A stretch of 64,000 bases of DNA from Planctomycetota bacterium (lineage in GTDB: Bacteria > Planctomycetota > SZUA-567 > H5-PLA8), in NCBI GenBank assembly GCA_027493525.1, contig JAOSKN010000003.1, forward strand, positions 1,922,001 through 1,986,000, read 5' to 3'. A model generated the notes under the pieces. The model saw only the letters and a list, made by a program, of their open reading frames with translations. It was not told the DNA's origin and ran no database searches. Below are positions 8,769-18,897 of the stretch, in pieces. The position numbers and the translations under genes are program-made. How positions within the stretch are numbered: position 1 is the stretch's first letter; each line of letters opens with the position of its first letter.

Positions 8769-10894
8769 CCTTCATCAACCCCGGGTTCCTGTGGGTCCTG
8801 CCGGCCGCCGCGCTGCCGGTGCTCATCTATTACCTGATGCGCTTCCGTTCGCTTAAGGTGGAGTGGGGCGCGACCTACGTGCTCGAGCGCGTACTCGAGA
8901 AGCTCAAGAAAAAGCTCTACTGGGACCAGGTGATCCTGCTGGCCCTGCGCACGCTCGCGTGCGTGGCGCTGGTGCTGGCCTTCGCGCGCCCTTCGTCCAG
9001 CGGCGCGGCGGGCACGGTGAGCGGCTCGGGCATGCATCGCGTGATCCTGGTGGACGCCTCCTACAGCATGCTGGCGGGCGAGCCCGGGCGCGCGCGCTGG
9101 GAGCGCGGCAAGGAGGTCCTTAAGCGCCTTACGGCGACGTGGGGGCGCGGCGAGAAGTGGTCCCTCGCGCGCGTCGCCGAGCGCGTCGAATGGCTCGTGG
9201 ACGGCGAGGCCATCGAGGACGCGCAGGCCAGCGCCGCGCGCATCGACGCGCTCAAGCCGGCCGAGGCGCGCGTGGAGTGGGCCAAGGCTCTCGAATCCGT
9301 GTTCGCGAAGCTCGCCTCCGAGCCCGGCGTGGAACTGTACTTCTGCGCCGACGATCAAGCCGCGAGCTGGGCGCGAGCGGAGGCCTTGCGCCTGCCGCCG
9401 AACTTCGCGCCTCGCGCGTACTGGATCGTCCCGCCGCTGGAGGAGCCCTCGAACCTGGCCGTCACGGAAGTGCGCCTCGCCGGCGACGTGAGCCTCGCCG
9501 GACACGCTTCGCCGGTCTTCGCTCGCGTGCAGAACTTCGGGACGCGGGACGTGGAGCATGCCGAGATGGAATGGCTCGTGGACGGCGCCTTCGCGGCGAA
9601 GGAAGCCTTCTCGCTGCGCCCCGGGCAGAGCGGCTGGGTCCAGGGCGAGGTGATCTTTGACCGCGCCGGTTCACACTACGTCACCGCGCGCGTCGGCGCG
9701 GACGCGCTGGACCTGGACAATCGCTTCAGCGCCGGGGTGGAGGTCGTCGAGCAGCTCAACGTGCTGGTCCTGCGCGATCCCGGGCGCACGCGCAAATTCG
9801 ATTCGAGTTGGGATTTTCTCAAGATCGCCGGGCAGTCCGAGAAGCTCAACGACAAGGACGACGCGCCGGTCTTCACGCTGGGTCCGCTGGTCTTCTCGGT
9901 GCACGAAGGCCCGCTCGACGAGGCCGCGCTGCGCGAGAAGCAGGTCGTCGTGGTCGACGGCGCGAGCGGGCTGGCGCCGGAAGCCGCCGCGCGGCTCCGG
10001 ACTTTCGTACAGGCCGGCGGCGGGTTGCTGCTTTCCGCCGACGATGCCGTGGACGCGCAGGCCTGGAACGCGCTGTTGGGCGATGCCGGGCTCCTGCCGT
10101 CCCCGCTGCGCGCGGCGCGGCTGGAGCAGGTCGCGGGCGAGCGCTTCCAAACCCTGGCGGCGCCCGACCCCGAACGCGCGGCGTTTCGCGCGCTCTCCAG
10201 CGCCGAACGAGGCGATCTAGCCGAGGCGCGCTTCTACTCCTGGTTCGAACTGGACGAGCCCGCGGAAGACGCGCGGATCCCCTTGCGCTTCGCCGACGGG
10301 CTGCCCTTCCTGGTGCTGGAACGCCGCGATCCCGGAGCCGTGGTGCAGCTCGCCGCGGGTCTAAACGGGCGCGTAAACAACCTGCCGGTGCGCGAGTTTT
10401 TTTTCCCGTTCCTGTTCCGGCTTTGCACGGAAGCCGCCGCCGGCGCGTACTCCCCGAGAACCGTGGACCGCGCCGCGCCGGTGCGGCTGCGCCTGCCCGG
10501 GGCGGCCGGGCTGCGCGGAGTGACCCTGCATTCCGAAGGCCGCGAGCCCTTGCCCATGACCCTGCAGCCGGCGCCGCAGGGCTTCGTCGCGCAGAGCGCC
10601 GGGGCTCCCGAGTGGAGCGGCCTGTACGCGGCGCTCGCGGTGCGGGAAACCTCCACCGAAAAAATCTGGATCGGCGTGCAGGGGCCGCGTGCGGACTCCG
10701 ATCTGGCGCCGCTGGGGACTGAAGCGCGCGCCGAACTGGTCCAGGCCCTGGGCCTGGCCGAAGCGCCCGACTGGGACCGCCTGGACGAACTGCTGCGCGC
10801 GAGCCGTGGCGGCGCGGAGTGGCATCACTGGGTCGTACTCGCCCTGCTGGCGCTGCTGGTGGGCGAACTGCTGATGGAACGCCGTTTCCTTTAG
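8765..10894 (+). CDS. BatA-type membrane protein with VWA domain
   Basis: 709 aa. The start overlaps the DUF58 stop (ATGA at 8765). The N-terminus is the aerotolerance/BatA-type double membrane anchor ('FINPGFLWVLPAAALPVLIY' at 3-22 and a second segment at about 55-74). A VWA-like domain follows with D-A-S-Y-S at residues 97-101. A later segment ('NVLVLRDPGRTRKFDSSWDF', 'VVVDGASGLAPEAAARLRTF') resembles the amidotransferase-like fold in these proteins. A single membrane segment ends the protein ('VVLALLALLVGELLMERRFL'). Such proteins are membrane partners of MoxR/DUF58 modules. The exact function in this organism is unknown. Confidence 0.85.
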   Translation: MTFINPGFLWVLPAAALPVLIYYLMRFRSLKVEWGATYVLERVLEKLKKKLYWDQVILLALRTLACVALVLAFARPSSSGAAGTVSGSGMHRVILVDASYSMLAGEPGRARWERGKEVLKRLTATWGRGEKWSLARVAERVEWLVDGEAIEDAQASAARIDALKPAEARVEWAKALESVFAKLASEPGVELYFCADDQAASWARAEALRLPPNFAPRAYWIVPPLEEPSNLAVTEVRLAGDVSLAGHASPVFARVQNFGTRDVEHAEMEWLVDGAFAAKEAFSLRPGQSGWVQGEVIFDRAGSHYVTARVGADALDLDNRFSAGVEVVEQLNVLVLRDPGRTRKFDSSWDFLKIAGQSEKLNDKDDAPVFTLGPLVFSVHEGPLDEAALREKQVVVVDGASGLAPEAAARLRTFVQAGGGLLLSADDAVDAQAWNALLGDAGLLPSPLRAARLEQVAGERFQTLAAPDPERAAFRALSSAERGDLAEARFYSWFELDEPAEDARIPLRFADGLPFLVLERRDPGAVVQLAAGLNGRVNNLPVREFFFPFLFRLCTEAAAGAYSPRTVDRAAPVRLRLPGAAGLRGVTLHSEGREPLPMTLQPAPQGFVAQSAGAPEWSGLYAALAVRETSTEKIWIGVQGPRADSDLAPLGTEARAELVQALGLAEAPDWDRLDELLRASRGGAEWHHWVVLALLALLVGELLMERRFL

Positions 10895-10895
10895 G

Positions 10896-13565
10896 ATGAC
10901 GCCGTTGGAGCCGACGCCCGCGACGCAATGGGAAGTGCAGTTCGCCGCGCCGCTCTCGCCGTGGTGGCTGCTGGCGCTGCTGCCGCTTGCCGGCTGGCTT
11001 GCCTGGCGCCTCTACCGCGCGCAGGCTCGGGCCGTGGAGCCCCCGCACGGGCGGCTGCTCGGGGCGCTACGCGCCGCGCTGCTCCTTGCCGTCGTCGCGC
11101 TGGCGTTCCGTCCCAGTCTCATCCGCCGCACCGTGCTCGATTACCCCGGCCGCGTCGTGGTGGTCGTCGACGATTCCGAGAGCATGACTGCGCGCGACAC
11201 GTCCGATCCGGACTCCACCGCGCTGTTCCGGTATCGGCGGGTCTTCGGCGCCGGCGAGGAGCAGCAGGAGGCCTTCCACCGCCTCGCCGAGAGTCTGGCC
11301 CGCGCGGAGGCCCTGCTCCGCCGCTTCGAACGCTTCGCCCGCCGGACCGCGCGGACCGAGGAGGCGTACTGGGACGAGCAGGGCCGCGTACAGGATCTCC
11401 TGGCACAGGTTTTCAAGCCCTTCGACGCGGACGCGGGCGCGCTGCCCAAGCTGCCCGAGGACGCGCCGCGTGCCGAGCCGGCGCTCGCGGCGGCACGCGA
11501 GCGGCGCGCGGAACTCGAGGCCATCCTGTCCGCGGAGGCCTTTCCGGGACCGCAGGCCTGCGAGGCGCTGTACGGGGAACTGGCCGGCCTGCGCGGAACG
11601 TTCCTCGAACTGCAGGCGCGCCTGGACGCCGCCGCGCTCGCGCGGGGCGACGCGCCGAGCACCGAGGCGCTGCGCAGGATGCGGAACGGCACGCGGCTCG
11701 AACTCCTTGCCGCCCAATTCAAGCGCCTGGAGCCGGAGTGGGAGGAAGGGCTTCCCGGGCAGCGCATCGAGTTCGTCCGCGCCATGAGCGGGCAGGCGCT
11801 GGAGCGCGTGGAGGCCGGCCGCGAGGCGCTGAAGCCCGCGCCGGGCCCGACCGACCTCCTGGGCCGGCTCGAAGCGATCGTGGGGCAGGAGAGCGCTCAC
11901 CCGCTCAGCGCGGTGCTGCTGGTCAGCGACGGGCGCGATCATTCGGGGCGTTCCCTGCCGGACCTCGCGCGCGCCTTCGCGCGGCGCCAGGCGCCCATCA
12001 TGGCGGCGGGCGTCGGCGCGGTCGAGGAACCGCTCGACCTAGCCGTCCTGGATGTCGTGGCCCCGCCATTCGCGGTGCAGGGCGTGCCCTTCACGGTGCG
12101 CGCACGGCTGAAGACGGTCCTGTCCGGGCCGCAGCGCCTGAAGGTCGAGGTCGTGGAGTCCGGCAGGGCGCTGGCTTCCGAAGAACTGGATCTGGGCGAC
12201 GCGCCGGAGGCGCGGGTCGCGCTGAAGGTTACGCTGCCCGCAGCGGGGCTGTTTCGCTGCGAGTTGCGCATCGCGCCGGCCGAAGGCGAGATCGTTCCCG
12301 AGCGGAACAACCGCGCCGAGTTCGCCGTGCACGCGCGCGCCGACCGGACCAAGGTGCTCTTCCTCGACTGGAAGCCGCGCTGGGAGACCCGCTTCGCCCT
12401 CAACGTCTTCCAGCGCCTCGACTACATCGACCTGAACGCGATCGTCGTCGCGGTCCAGGAAGACGGGACGCTCAAGCGCGGCGTGGAACGCGGGACCTGG
12501 CCTGCCACGCCCGAGGCGCTCAAGATGTACGACTTGGTGGTACTGGGCGACCTACCGGGGGGCGTTCTGACCGAGGCCGAATGGGGCGCGTTGCGCGCGC
12601 TCGTCGAGGAGCAGGGCCGCACGCTTTGCCTGATCGGTTCCGGCCGCGCGGATCCGCTCCCGGACAATGAGGCCTTGCGCGGCGCGCTGCTGCCGCTCGT
12701 GCCTCGCGAGGAAGGCGCGCGCGCGTCCGCGGCCGAACTCGACGCCCCCGCGCGCCTGGCGCTCACCGAGGCCGGGCGCCTGCATCCGCTCACGCGCCGT
12801 CTCGCCGGCGTCCTCGAGACCGCGCCCCCAGGGGCCATGCCGCGCTTGCGCCCCGACACGGTCCCGCTGCTGCTCGAGCGCGAGACCCTCCGCCCGCTGG
12901 TCTGCTGCCGCGACGCGGGCAAGGGCAAGACCCTGCTCATCGACACGCCTGACCTCTGGAAGGCCTTGAACCCGACGCAACTCGAGGCGCACATGGATTT
13001 GTACCTCGAGCAGCTCACGTGGGCGGTGGAGGGCGGGCTCCGCACGGGCGAGGAATCCTACGCCGGGCCGCGGCTGGGGCTGGACCGGCGCCGCGAAGGC
13101 GGCGGACGCGCGCTCCAGGTCTGGGCTCGCGACGCCAGGCCGGGGGAGGAGGTCGAGGCGCTCGACGGCGAGAACGTAGTCGCCACGCAGCCGCTCGAAA
13201 CCTTGCGCGAGGGTTCGCCGTTGAGCCGCGCGGTCTTCGATTCCCTGCCCGCAGGTGCCTTCGTCTTCCGCCTCAAGCGCGAGCCGCGCGCGCGCACCGA
13301 GAGCCTGATCCGCTTGGAAGAGGACGTCGAGCTGAAGCGCCTGGCCCGGGACGAGGCGGTGCTCGAGGCGCTGGCCAAGGGCACTGGAGGCGCGCGGGCG
13401 GAGGCCGCCGACCTGGAATACCTGCTCGCGCGCGTCGAGCCCAAGCGCCGCATCGAGAAGCACGAATCGGTGTGGCGGCTCTGGGAGAGCGGTCTGGTGC
13501 TGGGGCTCCTGGTCTGCGCGTTGGCGCTGGAGTGGGTCTGGCGCAAGCTGGTGGGGCTGGTCTGA
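10896..13565 (+). CDS. Membrane VWA / glutamine-amidotransferase-like protein
   Basis: 889 aa, starting one base after the previous stop. Two N-terminal membrane segments (about 22-40 and 54-71) are followed by 'RVVVVVDDSESMTARD', a VWA entry strand with the D-D-S-E-S metal-site pattern. A helical, Ala/Glu/Arg-rich insert of about 200 residues comes next, then 'HPLSAVLLVSDGRDHSG', beta-sandwich segments, and 'KVLFLDWKPRWETRFALNVF' with 'MYDLVVLGDLPGGVLT', as in the amidotransferase-like domain of large VWA membrane proteins. A C-terminal membrane helix closes the protein. It is part of the MoxR operon and probably acts in the periplasm with the neighbouring BatA-type protein. Confidence 0.8.
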   Translation: MTPLEPTPATQWEVQFAAPLSPWWLLALLPLAGWLAWRLYRAQARAVEPPHGRLLGALRAALLLAVVALAFRPSLIRRTVLDYPGRVVVVVDDSESMTARDTSDPDSTALFRYRRVFGAGEEQQEAFHRLAESLARAEALLRRFERFARRTARTEEAYWDEQGRVQDLLAQVFKPFDADAGALPKLPEDAPRAEPALAAARERRAELEAILSAEAFPGPQACEALYGELAGLRGTFLELQARLDAAALARGDAPSTEALRRMRNGTRLELLAAQFKRLEPEWEEGLPGQRIEFVRAMSGQALERVEAGREALKPAPGPTDLLGRLEAIVGQESAHPLSAVLLVSDGRDHSGRSLPDLARAFARRQAPIMAAGVGAVEEPLDLAVLDVVAPPFAVQGVPFTVRARLKTVLSGPQRLKVEVVESGRALASEELDLGDAPEARVALKVTLPAAGLFRCELRIAPAEGEIVPERNNRAEFAVHARADRTKVLFLDWKPRWETRFALNVFQRLDYIDLNAIVVAVQEDGTLKRGVERGTWPATPEALKMYDLVVLGDLPGGVLTEAEWGALRALVEEQGRTLCLIGSGRADPLPDNEALRGALLPLVPREEGARASAAELDAPARLALTEAGRLHPLTRRLAGVLETAPPGAMPRLRPDTVPLLLERETLRPLVCCRDAGKGKTLLIDTPDLWKALNPTQLEAHMDLYLEQLTWAVEGGLRTGEESYAGPRLGLDRRREGGGRALQVWARDARPGEEVEALDGENVVATQPLETLREGSPLSRAVFDSLPAGAFVFRLKREPRARTESLIRLEEDVELKRLARDEAVLEALAKGTGGARAEAADLEYLLARVEPKRRIEKHESVWRLWESGLVLGLLVCALALEWVWRKLVGLV

Positions 13566-13567
13566 AC

Positions 13568-16500
13568 ATGGAACTGCCGCTGAAACACTTGCCCCCGGAA
13601 GTAGCCGCGCCGCTGCGCGCATTCCACCGCCGCAAGCTCGTCTTCCGCCTGCTCCGCGCGGCCTTCGCGGCGCTCTCGGTCTACCTGGTCCTGGGGCTCG
13701 TGGCGATGCACCTGGACCGCTTTCTGTTCCTCGATGCGGGGCTGCGCGCGGCGCTCTCGTACGGCGCGCATGGGCTGGCGGCTGCGGTCCTCGCCGGCGG
13801 CGTGCTGGCCTCGCTGCTCCGGCGCGCGACGGTGCAGCGTCTTGCTTACGAACTGGAGAGCCGCCTGCCGCCCGACGCGCAGGAGCGCTTCGTAACCCTC
13901 GACGACGTGCTGCGGCGGGGCGGGCTGGAGGGGAACCCCGTCGCCCTGGAACTCCTCGGGCAGTTGCGCGACTCGGCGGTCGAGTACGGCCGAAGCGTGC
14001 GCGCCGGCGCGCTGGTCCGCGACCGCCGGCTGCGCGGGTGGCTTGCCGTGGCCTGCGGTCTGCTTGCCGTCTGCGGTCTACTCGCGCTCCCCGAAGGTTA
14101 CGAATTCCCGCTGATGGCCGAGCGTTTCTGGCGGCCAACGGCCAACCTGCCCAAGCCCAGCTTCGTGCGCCTGGACGTCAGCCCCGCCGAACTCCGCGTG
14201 GGTCTGGGCGGCGAAGCGATCCTCCAGGCGCAAATCACCGACCGGACCCCGGAATGGCTGCGGGGCCTGATGCAGCGCCTGGGGCTCGGCGCTCAGCGCT
14301 GCCGGATCGCCCTCGCCGAAGGCCGGGACGGCGAGCTGCGCTTCGAGGAAGCCGAGGTCCAGGATCTGAGCCGGATCCAGCGCGACCTGTTCCTCTACAC
14401 GCGCGGCGACTTGCGCCAGGATTTCCGCTACCGGATGCGCTGCGGCGACGCGGAGACGGAGCTGCGCCGGGTCGAAGTCGTCGCGCAGCCGCGCATCGTG
14501 GCGCTGCGCCTCGACGTGACGCCGCCGACCTACGCGGGACTGCCGTCTAGCAGGCTTGAATCCGTGCGTGGCGCATTGAGCTTCCTGCCGGGCTCGGAGA
14601 TCCGCGTCACGTTCGAGACCGACCAGGACGTTCCGGAGCGGCGGATCCTCGTCGCGGGCGCCGCCGAGCCCGTGGCGCCGGAATGGGACGCGGGCCGGCG
14701 CGCCGGAAGCGCCGCGTTTACGCTGCAGGACAAGCTCGAGCTTGAAATCCGCGTCGCCAACGCGCAGGGCTTCGAAAACGTCGACCGGGCGCGCGTCGTC
14801 ATCGGCCTGCGCAAAGACCAGGAGCCGATGGTGCAGCTCGAACGTCCCGCCGGCGACGTCGAAGCCGTCCCCGGCGCGCTGATTCCCCTGCGCGGCACGG
14901 CCGGGGACGACCTGGGCCTGACCGAGGTGGGCCTGCGCTTCGTCGTGAATCCCGATCCGGAGCGCGAGCCGGCGCCGCAGGCGCTGAGTTGGCCTCCGGA
15001 GCCCGAGAAGGCGAAGGAGGTCGCGCTCCCCGACGCCTTCGACTTGGACCGCACCGGCGCCGTGCCGGGAGATCGCGTCCAGTTCCACGTCTTCGCGCGC
15101 GACGCGGCCGGCAACGAGGGCCGCTCGCGGGAGATCCTGATCCAGGTCAACGCCTTCACGCGGGGCGAAAACGAACGCCGGCGCCTCGCCGCGCTGCGCG
15201 GGCTGAGGGAGGCGCTGGAGGCGCTTGGCGCACAGCCCTTCGACGCGGACGGGAACATTACGGCGGAAGCCTACGAAAAGGCATTGAAGGCCGCGCGAGC
15301 CCGCGGGCTGGCGTTGCCGGAAGCGCCCGCCTGGGCCTCGGTCCTGGAGGCGCTGGAGCGCGAGCAGATCGTCACCGACGCGCCGCGGCATCAGGAGGAT
15401 TTGCGCATGCTACGCGGCGCGCTGGCGCGCGCATCCGCCGAAGAGGCGGCCGCCTTCGCCGGGACCACGCTGCCTGAGCTCACCGCCTTCCGCACCGGGA
15501 CGAACCTGCTCTGGCGCCAGTGCGGGATGCGCCACGAACTCGCGCGCCTGCGCGAGCTACTGGAAGCCGCCGCGACCCAGGAGGAGTGGGCCGCCGACAA
15601 GAAAGCCGCCTTTGCCCGGCGGGCCAAGCTGTATCTCGAGGCGCTCCAGGACGGCAATGCGGAACTGCTGGAACTGGCGCGCGCCATGCCCGCGCTCGAC
15701 GAGGCCCGCGTGAGCAAGGCCATCGGGCGCGCGACCATGGCGCGCCTGTACCTTGGCCGCGCCGCGCCGAAGAAGCAGCTCGAAGAAGCCGAGAAGCTCG
15801 ACGCCGGGCTGCGCGAGGCGATCGAGCTGCTCCGCGACGCGCTCGGGCCGCTCTGGCAGTCGGAATCCGTCGCACGCGCGAAGTTGAACGGGCTCTACGA
15901 GCGCGGGCTGAAGAGCCTGGCGTCGCCCGAAGCCGGCTCGAACGCCGCCGCGGCCCGGCGCTGGATCGAGGCCGACGCGCGCATGCTGGGACGCGAGCCG
16001 TACGCTCCCTTCTGGCCGCGCTTTGTCCGGCACGCGCTCGCCGCGGCCTTTGCGGACTTCGAAGAAGGCGGCGAGGCCGCGCGCGCGAAGCTCGCCGAAT
16101 GCGCCGCCGCGCTTGAGCGGCTCGACGAACCGGTACGGCAGGCCGTGGAAGACGCGCGCGCCGGCGCGGAACACCTCGCCTTCGAGTGGGAAGCCGGCCG
16201 GGTCCGCGAACTGGAGCGCATCCCCGCGGCTGAACGCAATCTGGAGCTGGGGCTGCTTAACCTCCAGTGGCGCGCGCGCGTGGACCCGCCGGATCCGGCG
16301 CGGGACGCCGAGGCGTTCGCGGCCTTGCGCGGCTTGCCCATCGAGGGCGGTGGCGCGCTGGCGGAACTCGCCGAGCCCGGTCGCGGCGCGCGCATGGAGC
16401 CGGCGGCGCGGCTCGAGGCCCTGCGCGCGGCCGTCCAGCGGATCGAGGCGCTCGATTTCGACCCCGCGCGGCTCGCCTCGGCCGCCGCGCGCGCGGCCCG

Positions 16501-17794
16501 GACGGCGGCGGAACTGCAGAAGCTGGGCAGCGACAGCGCCGAGGCGGCCGGGCCGTTCACCGCCCGGATGCGCGAATGGGCGGAGGCTTCGGAACGCGAC
16601 CTGACCTTGCTGGCCCGCGCGCGCGGCGCGCTGGCCTTGCGCCTGGGCGACCTCCACGCCGGCGCGCCGCAGGCGGAACTCGAGGAGCTGGCGTACGTCC
16701 GGTTGAGCCAGACGCTGAGCCGGCACGAGGCCCGCTCCTGGGAAGCGCGCGCGGGGCTGAGCAAAGAGCTGGCATCGCCGGAGCCGGATTCGCGCGCCGT
16801 CGCTTCCGCGCGCGGGCTCGCGCTCGCGCTGGCCTCGCAGCACGCGGCGCTGGCCGCGCAGGTGGAGAAGCTCGCGCAGGCCTGCGCCGACGGGTCGCTT
16901 CTCAAGGAACGCGAGAAGTATCCCGTGCTCCAGACTTGGGCGTCCCTGCGGCGCATGCTGGACGTGGCGGCGGCCTTGGCGAAGCCGGAAGCCGCCGCGG
17001 TCGCGCGAACGTTCCTGGGCGAGACCCCCGAGGCCGCGCAGGCGCTGCTGGCCCAGCATGCCCAGGATGTGGGCGGCGCGCGCGAGGCGCTCGATGCCGC
17101 GGCCCGCGCGCTCGACGCCGAGGCCCCGGCGCGCGCTGCCTACGAGGAGGCCCTGGCCTCCGCGCGCGGGCGGCTGGGGCGGTTCCAGGATGGCTTGAAG
17201 CTGCTGGAGGGGCAGGACGACGCGGCGCGGCTGCTCGCCGACGCGCAGGGCCTTGCGGCGGAGTTGGAGCGGCTCGCGCTGGCCGAGCGTCCCGACGCGG
17301 AGACGCTGAACCGCAAGCGCTACGCGCTGGGCGAAGCCCGCAAGCGCGCGGAGCGGCTGGTGCAGGCGCTGGCGACCCTGCAGGCCGGCGCCGAGGATCC
17401 CTTCGAGGCCTACCTGGAGGCTCCCGCGGCGCTCGAGGGCGTCGCCGAACTGGCCAAGGCCGCGGAGGCCTCCCGCCGCCGCGTCGCCGAGCAGGCCCGC
17501 GCGGCCCGCTCGCGCTTCATGCTGGGCGTCTTCGGCGCCCTGGCGCCTGGGGCGCAGGGCGGGGACGAAGAGGCCCCCGCGGCTTTCCTGCGCCGGCTGG
17601 CCTTCAGCGATTGGTTCGGCGTGGGGGGCGTGCGCCTCGCGCGGAGCGGCCGGGACGCGGGCGCCGGCGATCCGCTGCGCAAGTTCTTCGACGCCGAACT
17701 CGAGAAGGCGCGCCAGCGCGGGAAGGAGCTCATGCACTACCGCGCCCTGACTCGCGAATACCTGGAGACCCTGAAAGACTGGGTGAGGTACTGA
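13568..17794 (+). CDS. Giant membrane-anchored helical protein, DUF4175-like
   Basis: 1408 aa, ATG two bases after the previous stop. Three hydrophobic segments lie near the N-terminus (about 22-45, 59-83 and 158-176). Ig-like strands follow ('VALRLDVTPPTYAGL', 'GALIPLRGTAGDDLGLTEVG', 'DRVQFHVFARDAAGNEGRS'). About 900 residues of Ala/Glu/Arg/Leu-rich helix come next, ending 'YRALTREYLETLKDWVRY'. The layout matches DUF4175-type proteins that accompany MoxR/VWA modules; the family name is from memory and not certain. The long helical part probably spans periplasmic distance or scaffolds the complex. It shares operon position and tight spacing with its neighbours. Confidence 0.6.
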   Translation: MELPLKHLPPEVAAPLRAFHRRKLVFRLLRAAFAALSVYLVLGLVAMHLDRFLFLDAGLRAALSYGAHGLAAAVLAGGVLASLLRRATVQRLAYELESRLPPDAQERFVTLDDVLRRGGLEGNPVALELLGQLRDSAVEYGRSVRAGALVRDRRLRGWLAVACGLLAVCGLLALPEGYEFPLMAERFWRPTANLPKPSFVRLDVSPAELRVGLGGEAILQAQITDRTPEWLRGLMQRLGLGAQRCRIALAEGRDGELRFEEAEVQDLSRIQRDLFLYTRGDLRQDFRYRMRCGDAETELRRVEVVAQPRIVALRLDVTPPTYAGLPSSRLESVRGALSFLPGSEIRVTFETDQDVPERRILVAGAAEPVAPEWDAGRRAGSAAFTLQDKLELEIRVANAQGFENVDRARVVIGLRKDQEPMVQLERPAGDVEAVPGALIPLRGTAGDDLGLTEVGLRFVVNPDPEREPAPQALSWPPEPEKAKEVALPDAFDLDRTGAVPGDRVQFHVFARDAAGNEGRSREILIQVNAFTRGENERRRLAALRGLREALEALGAQPFDADGNITAEAYEKALKAARARGLALPEAPAWASVLEALEREQIVTDAPRHQEDLRMLRGALARASAEEAAAFAGTTLPELTAFRTGTNLLWRQCGMRHELARLRELLEAAATQEEWAADKKAAFARRAKLYLEALQDGNAELLELARAMPALDEARVSKAIGRATMARLYLGRAAPKKQLEEAEKLDAGLREAIELLRDALGPLWQSESVARAKLNGLYERGLKSLASPEAGSNAAAARRWIEADARMLGREPYAPFWPRFVRHALAAAFADFEEGGEAARAKLAECAAALERLDEPVRQAVEDARAGAEHLAFEWEAGRVRELERIPAAERNLELGLLNLQWRARVDPPDPARDAEAFAALRGLPIEGGGALAELAEPGRGARMEPAARLEALRAAVQRIEALDFDPARLASAAARAARTAAELQKLGSDSAEAAGPFTARMREWAEASERDLTLLARARGALALRLGDLHAGAPQAELEELAYVRLSQTLSRHEARSWEARAGLSKELASPEPDSRAVASARGLALALASQHAALAAQVEKLAQACADGSLLKEREKYPVLQTWASLRRMLDVAAALAKPEAAAVARTFLGETPEAAQALLAQHAQDVGGAREALDAAARALDAEAPARAAYEEALASARGRLGRFQDGLKLLEGQDDAARLLADAQGLAAELERLALAERPDAETLNRKRYALGEARKRAERLVQALATLQAGAEDPFEAYLEAPAALEGVAELAKAAEASRRRVAEQARAARSRFMLGVFGALAPGAQGGDEEAPAAFLRRLAFSDWFGVGGVRLARSGRDAGAGDPLRKFFDAELEKARQRGKELMHYRALTREYLETLKDWVRY

Positions 17795-17796
17795 AC

Positions 17797-18885
17797 ATGA
17801 ATACGCATGCATGGGGGTTGGCGCTCGCGCTGGCCGCGGGCGCGGCGGCGGGTTTCGGCGGTGAAGATCCGCCCGCGCCGCGTGAAGTCGACCGCGCCAT
17901 CGAGAACGGTCTGAAATGGCTGGCCGAGCACCAGGTCGCAGAAGGGCCGGCAGCCGGGAGCTGGGAGTGCGTCGAGTATCGCGCCGCCGCGGCGAGTCTC
18001 GCCGGACTTGCCTTCCTGGCTAACGGCCACCGGCCGGGCGACGGGCCGTACGGCGCGGTACTGGAACGGTCCATGCGCTACGTTCGCGAGACGATGCGCC
18101 CGGACGGCTACCTCGGCGCTTCCGACGGGACCATGTACGTGCATGCCATGTGCACGCTCTTCGGGCTCTCCTACCTGGGCCGTTCCGAAAAGGACGAGGG
18201 CGAGAAGGAACTGGCCGAGTGGTGCCGCAAGGCCGTGAACCTGGTCGTGGAGGCGCAGAAGGTCCGCAAGGGCGCCTACGCCCGCGGGGGCTGGAAGTAC
18301 CGCCCGGACGATCCCGACAGCGACCTGTCCGTGACCACCTGGATGCTTACGGTGCTCCACGCGGCGCGCCAATGCGGGTATGCAATCGACCCGGCGGTCT
18401 TCGACGCGGGCCTGGCCTACGTCAACCGCTCCTTCGTCGAGAACGAGCAGGGCGAAGCAGGCTTCCGCTACTCGCAGCACAACTTCGAACCCAAGAGCCC
18501 CGCCGTCTCGGGGGCGGCAGTCTTCGTGAAGGTGCTGCTCGAACAGACCGTGGACGAGCGCGCCAAGAAGGCGCTCAAGCACCTCGAGGGATTTCCGCCG
18601 CAGTGGGGCGGGCGCACCTACAAGAATTACTTCTACTTCGGGACTTTCTACCTGGCGCTAGGGCAGTTTCAGGCCGGCGACGAGGCCTGGGCGCGCTACG
18701 CCGGGCCGCTGAAGCGGCTGCTGGTTGACCATCAGGAGGGCGACGGGCGCTGGGCGCTGCCGCCCCAGACCCCCGTCCACGCGCGCAACGCGGGCCCGGC
18801 CTATCCCACGGCGATGGCGATCCTGATCCTGTCCCTGGAGAAGCAGTACCTGCCCATGTACCAGCGCCAAATGCGGCTCTTTTGA
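17797..18885 (+). CDS. Secreted alpha/alpha-toroid protein (squalene cyclase / prenyltransferase-like)
   Basis: 362 aa with a signal peptide, starting two bases after the previous stop. Repeated helices with 'AIENGLKWLAEHQ', 'YVHAMCTLFGLSYLGRSEKD', 'ARGGWKYRPDDPDSDLSVTT' and 'WALPPQTPVHARNAGPAYPT' are typical of the terpene-cyclase-fold proteins common in planctomycetes. The catalytic DxDD of true squalene-hopene cyclases is replaced by a D-S-D-L-S-V stretch and the protein is about half the usual cyclase length, so cyclase activity is unlikely. It is the last gene of the MoxR operon and points at the convergent zinc-ribbon gene. Confidence 0.8.
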   Translation: MNTHAWGLALALAAGAAAGFGGEDPPAPREVDRAIENGLKWLAEHQVAEGPAAGSWECVEYRAAAASLAGLAFLANGHRPGDGPYGAVLERSMRYVRETMRPDGYLGASDGTMYVHAMCTLFGLSYLGRSEKDEGEKELAEWCRKAVNLVVEAQKVRKGAYARGGWKYRPDDPDSDLSVTTWMLTVLHAARQCGYAIDPAVFDAGLAYVNRSFVENEQGEAGFRYSQHNFEPKSPAVSGAAVFVKVLLEQTVDERAKKALKHLEGFPPQWGGRTYKNYFYFGTFYLALGQFQAGDEAWARYAGPLKRLLVDHQEGDGRWALPPQTPVHARNAGPAYPTAMAILILSLEKQYLPMYQRQMRLF

Positions 18886-18897
18886 GCAACGGGCGCG

